Notes under the pieces: model-generated | What the model was told of the DNA's origin: nothing | Databases searched by the model: none | What the model saw: the letters and a program-made list of their open reading frames with translations, nothing else | From: Bradyrhizobium cosmicum | GTDB taxonomy: Bacteria; Pseudomonadota; Alphaproteobacteria; Rhizobiales; Xanthobacteraceae | Reading direction: 5' to 3' | Assembly (NCBI RefSeq): GCF_007290395.2 | Contig: NZ_CP041656.2 | Location: forward strand, 2,232,001-2,296,000 | Length of the DNA: 64,000 nucleotides | In this document: piece by piece, positions 51,235-60,273 of the stretch | Numbering within the stretch: position 1 is the first letter of the stretch | Layout: each line of letters begins with the position of its first letter | Translations under genes and position numbers: made by a program

Positions 51235-51720
51235 CTACCTCGCCCACACGCCGTCGTGCGGTGCCGCGGCTTCGTCCTCGAGCAGCGGACCTATCACCTC
51301 GGTCGGTCGTTGCCCGCTGGCGAAGACCTGGCGGCAGGGTAGATCGAGTGTCGGGTTCTCCGGATGGTTGCCGGTGACGCCGCGCAGGCGGTGTTCGCTG
51401 AGGCCGTAGACCACGCGGCCGATGCCGGCCCAGTAGATCGCGCCGGCGCACATCGCGCAGGGCTCTGCGGAGGAATAGAGCGTGGCCTTCGCCAACACCT
51501 CGCGGCTGAGCGTGCGGCAGGCCTGCGTTGCCGCGAGGCGCTCGGCATGCGCGGTTCCGTCGCGATCCGGCATGTAGCCGTTCTCGGTCTCGATCAGTAC
51601 CTTGCCGTCGGCATCGACGACGATGCAGCCGAACGGATGGTTGCCATGGATGAGAGAACGGCGGGCGACCGTGAAGGACAAACGCAAGAAGTGCTCGTCC
51701 CGCGCTAATGCGTCGTCCAT
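51235..51720 (-). CDS. CDA-fold nucleobase deaminase (guanine/cytosine-type)
   Basis: 161 residues of the cytidine-deaminase fold: zinc ligands H58 in TAHAE60, and C88/C91 in EPCAMC, with proton-shuttle Glu60 present. GGAGGAT before the ATG supports the start. Resembles bacterial guanine deaminases (GuaD) and tRNA adenosine deaminases; last gene of an operon with a nucleobase ABC transporter, so a free base is the more likely substrate. Located 14 bp after the ATPase. Confidence 0.8.
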   Translation of the reverse strand: MDDALARDEHFLRLSFTVARRSLIHGNHPFGCIVVDADGKVLIETENGYMPDRDGTAHAERLAATQACRTLSREVLAKATLYSSAEPCAMCAGAIYWAGIGRVVYGLSEHRLRGVTGNHPENPTLDLPCRQVFASGQRPTEVIGPLLEDEAAAPHDGVWAR

Positions 51721-51733
51721 CGATCCTCCGCGG

Positions 51734-53266
51734 TCAGTGCCCCGCCATGTGTCGGCCGACCTCGGTGAGGTCAGCCTCGCTGGTTCGTGCTTCATACACG
51801 AATTCGCCGTGGAACATCACCACCAGACGATCTGACAGTTCGAGCAATTCGTCGAGGTCTTCGCTGACGAGCAGCACGGCTGCGCCGCGGTTGCGCGCGG
51901 CCATGATCTCGGCGTGGATCTGCGCCACCGCCGCGAAATCGAGGCCGAAGCAGGGATTGGCTGCGATCAGCACCTCGACGTCGCCTGCAAGCTCACGGGC
52001 GAGCACGGCGCGCTGGACGTTGCCGCCTGAGAGTGCAGAGATCGGCGTATCGGGCGTGCGGGTCTTGATCTTGTACTGGCCGATCTTCTTTTTCGCATCC
52101 TCCCGGAAGGCGCCGCGGTTGAGCCACCAGCCGCCGCTGGCGAAGGGCGCACGGTCGAATTCGCGGAAGGCGATGTTATCGGCGACGCTCATGCTGCCGA
52201 CGCAGGCGTTCTTCAGCGGCTCTTCGGGCAGGAGCGACATCCTGTGGCGCCGCATCTCCTCGCGGCCGGCCCGATAGGGATCGCCCGCAACGCGGATCTC
52301 ACCGCCCTCGGCCGCGCGTTGGCCGGCGAGCACCTCGACGAGCTGGCGCTGGCCGTTGCCGGAGACGCCGGCGATGCCGACGATCTCGCCGGCACGCACG
52401 GTCAGCGAAACGTCGTGTACGGCCATGGCACCCGCATCGTCGAGGGCGCGGACCTTTGCCAGCTCCAGCCGGGCCTGGCCGGCTTCACCGGTGCGCGGCG
52501 GCTGTACCGTCAGTTGCTCGGCGCCGATCATGGTGCGCGCCATTGCGTCGGGCGTCAGCTCGGCGACCTTGCCGGCACCTGCGAGCTTTCCACGGCGCAG
52601 GATCGTGACGTCGTCGGCGAAGGCCATGACCTCGCGGAATTTGTGTGTGATCATCAGGATCGTGAGCTCGTCCCTGACGACCATGTCGCGAAGCATGCCG
52701 AGCACCTCGTCGGCTTCCGCCGGTGTCAGCACCGAGGTCGGCTCGTCCAGAATCAGGAAGCGGCGCTTCAGGTAGAGCTGCTTGAGGATTTCGCACTTCT
52801 GCCGTTCGCCGGCGGAGATATCGGAGACTTTTGCGGAGAGCGGCACCTTGAAGGGCATAAGGGCGAGGAACGCCTCGAGCTCCTTCATTTCCCTGGGCCA
52901 GTTCACCACGGCCGGCACATCGTCGCGCGCCAGCACGAGGTTTTCCGCAACCGTCATCGCCGGCACCAGCGTAAAGTGCTGGTAGACCATGCCGAGCCCG
53001 AGAGCGTGGGCGTCCTTGGGATTGGCGATGGCCTGCTGGCGGCCGCCGACGATGATGTCGCCCTCGGTCGCGTGATAATAGCCCATGATGCATTTGACGA
53101 GGGTCGACTTGCCGGCGCCGTTTTCGCCGAGCAGCGCGTGGAACGAGCCGGGGCGCACCTTCAGCTCGACATTGTCGAGCGCCAGGAAGTCGCCGAAGCG
53201 CATGGTCATGGCGATGGCGTCGACGCCGAAGGCGCCGGATGGTGGGGGCGTTTCGCCGATGATCAC
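51734..53266 (-). CDS. duplicated ABC ATPase of BMP transporter system 2
   Basis: 510 residues, two ATPase halves: GENGAGKST, signature [15 protein letters not shown] and [14 protein letters not shown] in half 1; second half has [10 protein letters not shown] and [15 protein letters not shown]. Start is GTG 53266, overlapping the biuret hydrolase stop (GTGA) with GGAG eight bases upstream; longer readings lack a ribosome site. Energises the two permeases at 53965 and 54891. Confidence 0.88.
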   Translation of the reverse strand: MIIGETPPPSGAFGVDAIAMTMRFGDFLALDNVELKVRPGSFHALLGENGAGKSTLVKCIMGYYHATEGDIIVGGRQQAIANPKDAHALGLGMVYQHFTLVPAMTVAENLVLARDDVPAVVNWPREMKELEAFLALMPFKVPLSAKVSDISAGERQKCEILKQLYLKRRFLILDEPTSVLTPAEADEVLGMLRDMVVRDELTILMITHKFREVMAFADDVTILRRGKLAGAGKVAELTPDAMARTMIGAEQLTVQPPRTGEAGQARLELAKVRALDDAGAMAVHDVSLTVRAGEIVGIAGVSGNGQRQLVEVLAGQRAAEGGEIRVAGDPYRAGREEMRRHRMSLLPEEPLKNACVGSMSVADNIAFREFDRAPFASGGWWLNRGAFREDAKKKIGQYKIKTRTPDTPISALSGGNVQRAVLARELAGDVEVLIAANPCFGLDFAAVAQIHAEIMAARNRGAAVLLVSEDLDELLELSDRLVVMFHGEFVYEARTSEADLTEVGRHMAGH

Positions 53267-53946
53267 GAAATCGCTCCGATGAAGGCATCCGAGGTCGAGA
53301 CCGCGCCGAACACGCCGCCCTGCATCTTGATCATCTTCAGCGCGTGCTCGTGGTTGCTTTTGTCGGTCGCGCCGCAGCAATCGTGCAGCAGCACACATTC
53401 GAAGCCGCGGTCGTTGGCCTCGCGCATGGTGGTGTGGACGCAGACGTCGGTGGTGATGCCTGTGAGGACGATGTTCTCAATGCCACGCACGCGCAGGATC
53501 AGTTCGAGATCGGTGGCGCAGAACGAGCCCTTGCCGGGCTTGTCGATGATGGGCTCGCCCGGCAGTGGCGCTAGCTCTGGGATGATGTCCCAGCCGGGCT
53601 CCCCGCGCACCAGGATGCGGCCACAGGGGCCGGGATCGCCGATGCCGGCGCCGATCTGGCGCGAGCGCCAGCGCTTGTTGGCGGGAAGATCGGACAGGTC
53701 TGGGCGGTGGCCTTCGCGGGTATGGATGATGTGAAAGCCCTTGGCGCGCATGGCGGCTAGCAGCCTCCTGATCGGTTCGATTGGCGCCCGCGTCAGCGAG
53801 AGGTCATAGCCCATCTTGTCGACATAGCCTCCGACGCCGCAGAAATCGGTCTGCATGTCGATGATGATGAGCGCGGTATTTTCAGGGCGAAGGTCGCCGT
53901 TGTAGGGCCAGGCATAGGGCTCGGACTTGATGGTGCGCTCGGGCAT
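53263..53946 (-). CDS. biuH: biuret amidohydrolase (isochorismatase-like cysteine hydrolase)
   Basis: 227 residues. Catalytic triad of isochorismatase-like hydrolases is visible: Asp30 (IIIDMQTDF), Lys136 (DKPGKGSF) and Cys169 (TTDVCV), six residues earlier than D36/K142/C175 of Rhizobium leguminosarum biuret hydrolase, whose surroundings ([32 protein letters not shown]) this protein repeats almost exactly. It makes allophanate and ammonia from biuret. It sits within a nucleobase-type ABC operon. A pyrimidine or ureide amidase is the alternative. Confidence 0.88.
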   Translation of the reverse strand: MPERTIKSEPYAWPYNGDLRPENTALIIIDMQTDFCGVGGYVDKMGYDLSLTRAPIEPIRRLLAAMRAKGFHIIHTREGHRPDLSDLPANKRWRSRQIGAGIGDPGPCGRILVRGEPGWDIIPELAPLPGEPIIDKPGKGSFCATDLELILRVRGIENIVLTGITTDVCVHTTMREANDRGFECVLLHDCCGATDKSNHEHALKMIKMQGGVFGAVSTSDAFIGAIS

Positions 53947-53964
53947 GGACGACCTCGTGCGTGT

Positions 53965-54891
53965 TTACCGGGTGATCGATAGTTCGGCGGGTGCGCCGGT
54001 CAGCGTCCGCTTCGGCGAGCAGGTGATGATCATGATCGCCAGCGTCAGGATGTAGGGCGCGGCGTTGAAGAGGTGATAGCCGGAGGTTACGCCGACCGAC
54101 TGCAGCGCCGGTCCCAGCGCTGCGGCGCCGCCAAAGGCGAGCGAAGCCCACAGGCAGAGCAGGGGATCCCAGCGCGCGAAGATCACCAGCGCCACCGCCG
54201 TAATGCCCTGGCCCGACGACAGGCCCTCGTTCCAGCTTCCGGGATAAAACAGTGACAGGAAGGAGCCGCCGATGCCGGCGAGGAAGCCGCCGACCATGGT
54301 CGCACGCAGGCGGATCAGGAGCACGGAATGTCCCATCGCGCGCGCGGCGTCCGAGCTTTCGCCGGCGGTACGGATCAGCAGGCCCCAGCGCGTGGTGCGG
54401 AAGGCCCAATACAGGATCGGCGCCAGCACGACGCCGATCAGGAACAGGACGTTGACCCGCAGCGCGGCGCGCACCTGCGGGATGTCGCTCCACCAGCCGA
54501 AATCGATTGCAGGCAGTCGCGGCGCGGTGGGCTCGATCAAGGGCTTGCCGAGATAGAAGGCGAGGCCGGTGCCGAACAGCATCAGCGCGATGCCGACCGC
54601 GACGTCGTTGACGCGCGGCAGCGAGCAGATGCCGGCGTGAAGCGCGCCCAGCAGTGCGCCAGTGATGCCGGCGGCGAGCACGCCGAGCCAGGGCGAGCCG
54701 GTCACGTAGGAGATGCCGTAGGCGCTCATCGCGCCCATCACCAGCGTGCCTTCGAGGCCCAGATTGATGCGGCCAGAGCGCTCGGTGATGCATTCCCCCA
54801 GGCTTACGAACAGAAAGGGTGTCGAGACACGAATGGCACCGCCGAGCACAGCGAGCGGGACGGTCCAGAGTCCGATCGATCCGTCTGCCAT
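53965..54891 (-). CDS. ABC permease, BMP-type, system 2
   Basis: 308 residues with the BMP permease pattern (RVSTPFLFVSLGECITERSGRINLGLEGTLVMG) and about nine helices. Start overlaps the stop of the upstream permease by one base (TGATG). Partner of the 370-aa permease. Confidence 0.9.
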   Translation of the reverse strand: MADGSIGLWTVPLAVLGGAIRVSTPFLFVSLGECITERSGRINLGLEGTLVMGAMSAYGISYVTGSPWLGVLAAGITGALLGALHAGICSLPRVNDVAVGIALMLFGTGLAFYLGKPLIEPTAPRLPAIDFGWWSDIPQVRAALRVNVLFLIGVVLAPILYWAFRTTRWGLLIRTAGESSDAARAMGHSVLLIRLRATMVGGFLAGIGGSFLSLFYPGSWNEGLSSGQGITAVALVIFARWDPLLCLWASLAFGGAAALGPALQSVGVTSGYHLFNAAPYILTLAIMIITCSPKRTLTGAPAELSITR

Positions 54892-56003
54892 CAGGACTTG
54901 CCTTTCAGGAAGCCGATACGGCCGTAGAGCGCATCGCTGGCCAGCACGAAGACGAAGATGATGCCCTGCAGCACGAGCACCGATGCGTCAGGTAGTCCCA
55001 GACGGCGCTGCAACAGGCCGCCACTGGCGCTGATGCCGCCGAGCAGGATCGCGACGGGAATGATCGCGAGCGGATTTTGTCGCGCGAGGAAGGCGACCAG
55101 GATTCCGGTGAAGCCGTAGCCCGCTGCGAGGTTGGCGTTGGTGCGCCCCTGAACGGCGGCGACCTCGACCATGCCGGCGAGGCCCGCGGCGCCGCCGGCG
55201 AGGAAGCAGATCGTGAGAATGAGCTTGCTGACGCCGAGGCCGACGATCTTCGCCGCGCGGATGTTGCCGCCGGCGACGCGCGCGGCGAAGCCGAAGACGG
55301 TGTGATAGATCAGGATGTAGGCGGCGATCGCGGCGATCAGGCCGAAGACGAGGCCCCAATGCACGTCGGTGCCGGGGATGGAGCCGATCATGTTGGCGGC
55401 GCCGATCTCTCGGGTCGACGGCTTGTTGAGGCTGGCGGGGTCGCGCATCGCGCCCTCGACGAGATGGTTGAGGATCGCGAGCGCGATGTAGACGAGCAGG
55501 AGGCTCGAAATGGTTTCGTTGACGCCGCGAAACTGCCGTAGCGCGCCAGACAGCATGATCCAGAGGCCGCCGCCGATCACGCCGGCGATGACCATGGCGA
55601 TCTGCACGACGAGCGGCGGCATGCCCTGAAGCAACAGCGCGGCGCTGGTTGCTGACAGTGCGCCGATCAGCAGCGCGCCTTCGCCGCCGATGATGACCAT
55701 GCCGAGCTGTGCCGGCAGTGCCGTGCAGAGCGCGGTGAGGATCAGGGGGGCAGCGCGCGTCAGCGTGTTCTGCCAAGAGAACCAGGTGCCGAAGGCGCCG
55801 TAGTACATGTAGAAATAGAGGTCGAGCGGATTCTTGCCGAACATCGCGACGAAGATGCCGAAGACCACGAGCGCACCGGCGAGTGCCGCGCCCGGGATCA
55901 GGACATACTCGATCGTGCCACCGTGGCGTTGGAGAAAGCCGGGGTCGGCGGCCGGGGCAATTGTCCCGGCCGTTTCGGCAGAATCCGCTGCTTCCGATGT
56001 CAC
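54891..56003 (-). CDS. ABC permease, BMP-type, system 2, second subunit
   Basis: 370 residues with a charged 30-residue cytoplasmic leader, then helices (YVLIPGAALAGALVVFGIFVAMFG…) and ALCTALPAQLGMVIIGGEGALLIGALSATSAA. Overlaps the binding-protein gene by four bases (ATGA). Same family as 46816-47907. Confidence 0.9.
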   Translation of the reverse strand: MTSEAADSAETAGTIAPAADPGFLQRHGGTIEYVLIPGAALAGALVVFGIFVAMFGKNPLDLYFYMYYGAFGTWFSWQNTLTRAAPLILTALCTALPAQLGMVIIGGEGALLIGALSATSAALLLQGMPPLVVQIAMVIAGVIGGGLWIMLSGALRQFRGVNETISSLLLVYIALAILNHLVEGAMRDPASLNKPSTREIGAANMIGSIPGTDVHWGLVFGLIAAIAAYILIYHTVFGFAARVAGGNIRAAKIVGLGVSKLILTICFLAGGAAGLAGMVEVAAVQGRTNANLAAGYGFTGILVAFLARQNPLAIIPVAILLGGISASGGLLQRRLGLPDASVLVLQGIIFVFVLASDALYGRIGFLKGKS

Positions 56004-57112
56004 GAAGTCGCTCCGATCACGCCCTCCACCAGGTAGTCCATCTTCTCCAGCTCAGGATCCTTCTGGCCGCGATCGGTACCGGCGGGGATCACCGTCTTGC
56101 CCTTGTTGTCGACCAGCCCGCCCTTGAAGATGGCGTAGCCATCAGCGGAGAGGAACTTGGCCTTGACGTCGTCGGCATGCTTGCGCGCCTCCGCGGACAC
56201 CGCTTCGCCATAGGGTGAGGTCTTGACGATCTCTTCCTTGAGGCCGCCGCGATAGAAGTTCGGGATGCTCTCGCCAGCAGCGATCATCTTGACGAACTTC
56301 GGATAGAGCGCCTCCCAATTCCACTCGGCGCCGGTGAGATAGGCCTTCGGCGCGAGCGGCGACTGGTTGACGTGATAGCCGCAGACGAAGGCGCCGCGGC
56401 GCGCGGCGTTCTCAACCATGGTCTTCGGGCCGTCGACGTGGCAGGTGAGCACGTCCACGCCCTGGTCGATCAGGCTGTTGGTGGCCTCGGCTTCCTTGAC
56501 CGGCATCGACCAGTCGCCGGTGAAGATCACCTGCGTGGTGGCCTTCGGGTTGGCGAGTCTGGCGCCGAGCGCAAAGGCGTTGATGTTGCGCAGCACCTGC
56601 GGGATCGGCTTTGCCGCGACGAAGCCGAGCTTGCCGCTCTTGGAGGTGTAGCCGGCAACGATGCCGGAGATGTACTGGGCTTCGTCGATGTAACCGAAAT
56701 AGCTGCCGGCGTTCTTCGGGTCCTTGTCGCTCCAGAGGCCGCCGCAGTGCTCGAAGCGCAGCTTCGGGTACTTGTTGGCCATCTTGATCATGTGCGGGTT
56801 ATAGTAGCCGAACGAGGTCGGGAAGAGCAGGGACGCGCCGTCGAGGTTGATCATGGACTCGATCGTCTTCTCGACCGCGTCGGTCTCCGGCACCTTCTCC
56901 TCCTCAACGACCTTGAGGCCGGCAATCTTCTTCAACGCCGCCGCGCCCTGCGCATGCGCCTGGTTGTAGCCATAGTCGTCGCGCGAGCCGACATAGATGA
57001 AGCCGATGGTGGTGTCGGCCGCGAAGGCCGGGCGCACGCCTGCCGCCGCTCCGAGGGTGAGGGCCGCGCCGCCCTGCAACACATGACGTCGTGAAATCCT
57101 GCCGAAATCCAT
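56000..57112 (-). CDS. BMP-family ABC substrate-binding protein with a Tat signal, system 2
   Basis: 370 residues. Twin-arginine leader GRISRRHVLQGGAALTLGAAAG predicts Tat export, unlike the Sec signal of system 1. BMP core: IGFIYVGSRDDYGYNQAHAQGAAAL, LFPTSFGYYNPHMIKMANKYPKLRFEHCGG, GKLGFVAAKPIPQVLRNINAFALGARL. GGGGAG before the ATG. First gene of SBP-permease-permease-biuH-ATPase-deaminase, preceded by a sigma-54-like site. Confidence 0.88.
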   Translation of the reverse strand: MDFGRISRRHVLQGGAALTLGAAAGVRPAFAADTTIGFIYVGSRDDYGYNQAHAQGAAALKKIAGLKVVEEEKVPETDAVEKTIESMINLDGASLLFPTSFGYYNPHMIKMANKYPKLRFEHCGGLWSDKDPKNAGSYFGYIDEAQYISGIVAGYTSKSGKLGFVAAKPIPQVLRNINAFALGARLANPKATTQVIFTGDWSMPVKEAEATNSLIDQGVDVLTCHVDGPKTMVENAARRGAFVCGYHVNQSPLAPKAYLTGAEWNWEALYPKFVKMIAAGESIPNFYRGGLKEEIVKTSPYGEAVSAEARKHADDVKAKFLSADGYAIFKGGLVDNKGKTVIPAGTDRGQKDPELEKMDYLVEGVIGATS

Positions 57113-57188
57113 TGCTTGCTCCCCTTGGCGGATGCACCGCCTTGATCTCGCGGCCGCCGCCGGCCTGGCGGCGCCTTGGAGAGGTTGT

Positions 57189-57204
57189 CGCAAGCTTTGT
57201 GCCA
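57189..57204 (-). promoter_or_regulatory. candidate sigma-54 promoter for the BMP system 2 operon
   Basis: Minus-strand TGGCACAAAGCTTGCG matches TGGCACRNNNNTTGCW at every defined base but the last. It lies about 77 bases before the binding-protein start. The -12 GC and -24 GG are spaced correctly. The rest of the 407-bp gap (57113-57519) is unusually AT-rich and codes for nothing I can support; NtrC sites were not obvious by eye. Confidence 0.65.
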
Positions 57205-57445
57205 GAGGTCACAATAGATGCAGATTCAAATAACTAATTGAAATATAATGTATATATCTCGATCAAGAGTCCTGATGAGGAAATCAGCAGATTAAATTTC
57301 GAGCAATATTACGTCGTTGTATGCAATTGAGTTAAGCATTCCTAGCGCGCCCCGCGTGTGCATGACCCACCCTGGATGGTCGGTCCAACGGCGCATTCAT
57401 GCTAACCACGCGCTTGCCCGAACGGGGCCGCGGCGTCATGTCTGC

Positions 57446-57461
57446 TGGCACCGAACTTGTA
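57446..57461 (+). promoter_or_regulatory. candidate sigma-54 promoter for allantoate amidohydrolase
   Basis: TGGCACCGAACTTGTA has a perfect -24 box and TTG at -12, but GT instead of the normally invariant GC. It lies about 59 bases before the ATG. Plausible, weaker than 57189. Confidence 0.4.
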
Positions 57462-57519
57462 TCGATTATCGCCAGGACCGCCTGCTGCCGCGGTCTCAAG
57501 AGATGGAAAGCTCGCCGAG

Positions 57520-58794
57520 ATGGGTGCCGCCAACGCCGTTCAGCATGCATCGCTCGGCAAGGAGATCGTGCGTCGGATCAACGAGCTCGGCGCGATCTCG
57601 GAAGACCCCGAAAAGCTCACCCGCATCTATCTCAGCAAGGAGCTGCGCAAGGCCGCCGACCTCATACTGATCTGGATGCGCGAGGCTGGCATGGACGCGC
57701 ATCTCGATGCGATCGGCAATGTCTGCGGCCGCTACGAGGGCGAGCGGCCAGGTGCGCCGTGCCTGATGCTCGGCTCGCACTACGACACCGTGCGCGATGC
57801 GGGCAAATGGGATGGGCCGCTCGGCGTGATCACGGCGATCTCTTGCGTCGCGGATCTCAATCGCCGCGGCAAGCGCCTGCCGTTTGCGGTCGAGGTCGTC
57901 GGCTTCGCCGATGAGGAGGGGGTACGTTTCGCGTCGACCCTGCTCGGGAGCCGTGCGGTCGCCGGCACCTTTGACGAGAGCGTCCTGAACACACGGGACC
58001 GCGACGGTGTGGCGATGCGCGATGCGCTCGTCACGTTTGGCCTCGACCCGGATCACATCGGCGCGGCCGCGCGGGCCCGGCGCGAGCTGCTTGCCTATCT
58101 GGAACTGCACATCGAGCAGGGGCCGGTGCTGGAAGCCCAGAACTTGCCCGTCGGCGTCGTCACCGCCATCGCAGGCGCGACACGGCTTGCCGCACGGCTG
58201 ACCGGCATGGCCGGTCACGCCGGCACCGTGCCGATGGCGCTGCGCCGGGACGCGCTCGCCGGCGCAGCCGAGTGCATCGGCGTCATCGAGGAGTTTTGCC
58301 GCACCGACGAGAGCGGGCTGGTCGGTACCGTCGGTTACATCCAGGCGAGTCCCGGCGCGACGAATGTCATTCCAGGCGAGGTGTCGTTCACCATCGACAT
58401 GCGCGCGCCGACCGACATGCATCGCAAGCGCGCGGTCGCGGACATCGTCCGCCAGATCGAGGCCATCGCCAGGCGCCGGCATCTGGCGCTCCAACTCGAC
58501 GTCACCCACGAGAACCGCACCGCGCCCTGCGCGCCCTGGCTGAAGGAGCAGATCGCGCGAGCGATTGCCCGGGAAGGCCTCTCCGTGTTCGAGCTGCCGA
58601 GCGGAGCAGGGCACGACGGCATGGCCATGATCGACATCGCCGATGTCGGCATGATTTTCGTCCGCTGCCGCGGCGGCATCAGCCATCATCCGGACGAGCA
58701 TGTCGAGCTTGTGGATGCCGATTCTGGCGCGCGCGTGCTGCTGCGTGTGATCGAGAATTTCAGGCCGCGGGAGGATCGTGCCGGAACGAACTGA
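57520..58794 (+). CDS. allantoate amidohydrolase / N-carbamoyl hydrolase (M20 family)
   Basis: 424 residues, M20 peptidase-fold amidase. Metal ligands: H87 and D98 (LGSHYDT, KWDGPLG), E132/E133 (FADEEG), H198 (LELHIEQGP) and the late His of GGISHHPDEH. The TRLAARLTGMAGHAGTVPM segment of the lid is present. The family includes AllC (allantoate), N-carbamoyl-L-amino acid hydrolase and ureidoglycine enzymes; the nearby PuuE and UraD-UraH favour allantoate. Start at 57520 has GGAAAG upstream; a Met at 57457 is possible. Confidence 0.85.
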   Translation: MGAANAVQHASLGKEIVRRINELGAISEDPEKLTRIYLSKELRKAADLILIWMREAGMDAHLDAIGNVCGRYEGERPGAPCLMLGSHYDTVRDAGKWDGPLGVITAISCVADLNRRGKRLPFAVEVVGFADEEGVRFASTLLGSRAVAGTFDESVLNTRDRDGVAMRDALVTFGLDPDHIGAAARARRELLAYLELHIEQGPVLEAQNLPVGVVTAIAGATRLAARLTGMAGHAGTVPMALRRDALAGAAECIGVIEEFCRTDESGLVGTVGYIQASPGATNVIPGEVSFTIDMRAPTDMHRKRAVADIVRQIEAIARRRHLALQLDVTHENRTAPCAPWLKEQIARAIAREGLSVFELPSGAGHDGMAMIDIADVGMIFVRCRGGISHHPDEHVELVDADSGARVLLRVIENFRPREDRAGTN

Positions 58795-58889
58795 CTGCCG
58801 CTTACCTGATGTCATCGGGGCGAGACACGAATCAGTCATGCTTGAAATGGTGACCGGCGAGCGCCGGAATCGCCAAAGACCAGGCGGAT

Positions 58890-60254
58890 ATGAACAGCGA
58901 TATTTCCTTGCCGTCACATCGCGAGAACCGATTTTATCAAGGCGCGGCAGCGACCTTTGTCGCCAACGCCCTTCAGGCGGTCAATTTCCTCGGCGACCGA
59001 TTCCTGCGAAAGTCGCATCATTCGTTTTCGGCCATCGAGGACCTCTACCGGCACTCGATGGACAGCGCCTTTTCGGTGACCGAGGCTTTCCTCGTCACAG
59101 GCGCGCCGCATGCCTCCGCCTATTACCCGCGTGACTTCGCCTGGTTCTATCCTGATGTCCTCGACCCCGAGACCATCATGGATTCGCAGGACGCGGTCCG
59201 GCGGGCGCGCCTGCTCGAAAAGAGCGTTCGCCTTTTGCTAGAGGCGGTTCGCGCCGGCGTCGTCACGACTACCATCGTCCCGGCGGGACGCGGCCGATAT
59301 CTCGGCGTGAATTATTTCTCGCGCCCGTCGGACACGCTGCTCGGCATTCTGGCCGGTCTCCAGCAGATGATCTCCGCCGAGGAGAGGGCGTCGTCCTATC
59401 TGGCGATGTCACAATGCGCGCATGCCGGCCGCTTGTTGCTGGCCGAATACGGCGGTGATCTGAAGCGGGCGATTCTGAAGCTCGCAAGCGAGCTGGAGCC
59501 GTTCGACAAGGACGGCGCCAGATATCTGCTTTGCGACGCCCGCGCGCCCCGTTCTGCGGCGACCGACACGCGTGCGGAGCGCCGACGTTTCGTCACCAAT
59601 GCCTGCGTCTACACGACGTTCGTGTGGGGCTTACAGCTCGGAGTCGTCAACGAGAGCGAACTGAAGCGGTTGCTCGGTCGCGACCTCGCGCAGTACAAGA
59701 GGGACCTGCTCCGCCTGTTCGGCAAGGACGGCTATATCAGGCACTGCCTCGATGGTCCGGCGGGCTCGCCGGTGTCATTGGTCGCGCTGGATTTCGTCAG
59801 CGTGCATCGCGGCTTCTGGGATATGAGCGATGCAAGCGAGCGTGCGCTGTTCGCGGCCACGACGGATCTGATCATTGCGGAGCCGCGCTTCCGCATCCCC
59901 AGCACGTTCCACTTCCTGGTGTCCGCGGAAAATCCGCGGAACAAGATGATCCACAAGATTGCGGCTCCGGCCTATCAGGGCCGCTCTTCCTGGCCGACGT
60001 TCAACGTGGAGTTCGCGGATCGCATGCTCGACTACGGCGAGTTTTCGGGAAGCAATACCTACCGGGCCTGCGCCCAAGGGATATTGAAAGACATTCGCAC
60101 CGCGACCGAGGTCCACGGCGGATATCAGGAGCTGATTTCGGAGCAGGGGCTGAAGTATCGCACCTGGGCCTACAAGGGCGCCGTGGCGCACTCGTGGTTT
60201 CCGCGTTTCCTGTCCGTGTGGAGGAGGGCGTACGGAGTGCCGCTCCTCCATTAA
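58890..60254 (+). CDS. unrecognised 454-aa protein, possibly six-hairpin glycosidase-like
   Basis: Soluble, no signal peptide. Mostly helical with aromatic-rich stretches such as ASAYYPRDFAWFYPDVLDPE, TFVWGLQLGV and SFHFL-like segments (IPSTFHFLVSAENP), which recall alpha/alpha-barrel glycoside hydrolases and glucoamylase-type enzymes; acidic pairs (YPRDFAW, GEFSGSNTYR) could be catalytic. I cannot name a family. It stands between allC and dctA, with 95 bp upstream. Codon use fits the host, so no sign of recent transfer. Confidence 0.7.
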   Translation: MNSDISLPSHRENRFYQGAAATFVANALQAVNFLGDRFLRKSHHSFSAIEDLYRHSMDSAFSVTEAFLVTGAPHASAYYPRDFAWFYPDVLDPETIMDSQDAVRRARLLEKSVRLLLEAVRAGVVTTTIVPAGRGRYLGVNYFSRPSDTLLGILAGLQQMISAEERASSYLAMSQCAHAGRLLLAEYGGDLKRAILKLASELEPFDKDGARYLLCDARAPRSAATDTRAERRRFVTNACVYTTFVWGLQLGVVNESELKRLLGRDLAQYKRDLLRLFGKDGYIRHCLDGPAGSPVSLVALDFVSVHRGFWDMSDASERALFAATTDLIIAEPRFRIPSTFHFLVSAENPRNKMIHKIAAPAYQGRSSWPTFNVEFADRMLDYGEFSGSNTYRACAQGILKDIRTATEVHGGYQELISEQGLKYRTWAYKGAVAHSWFPRFLSVWRRAYGVPLLH

Positions 60255-60273
60255 AATGACTGAGCGGCGGACG

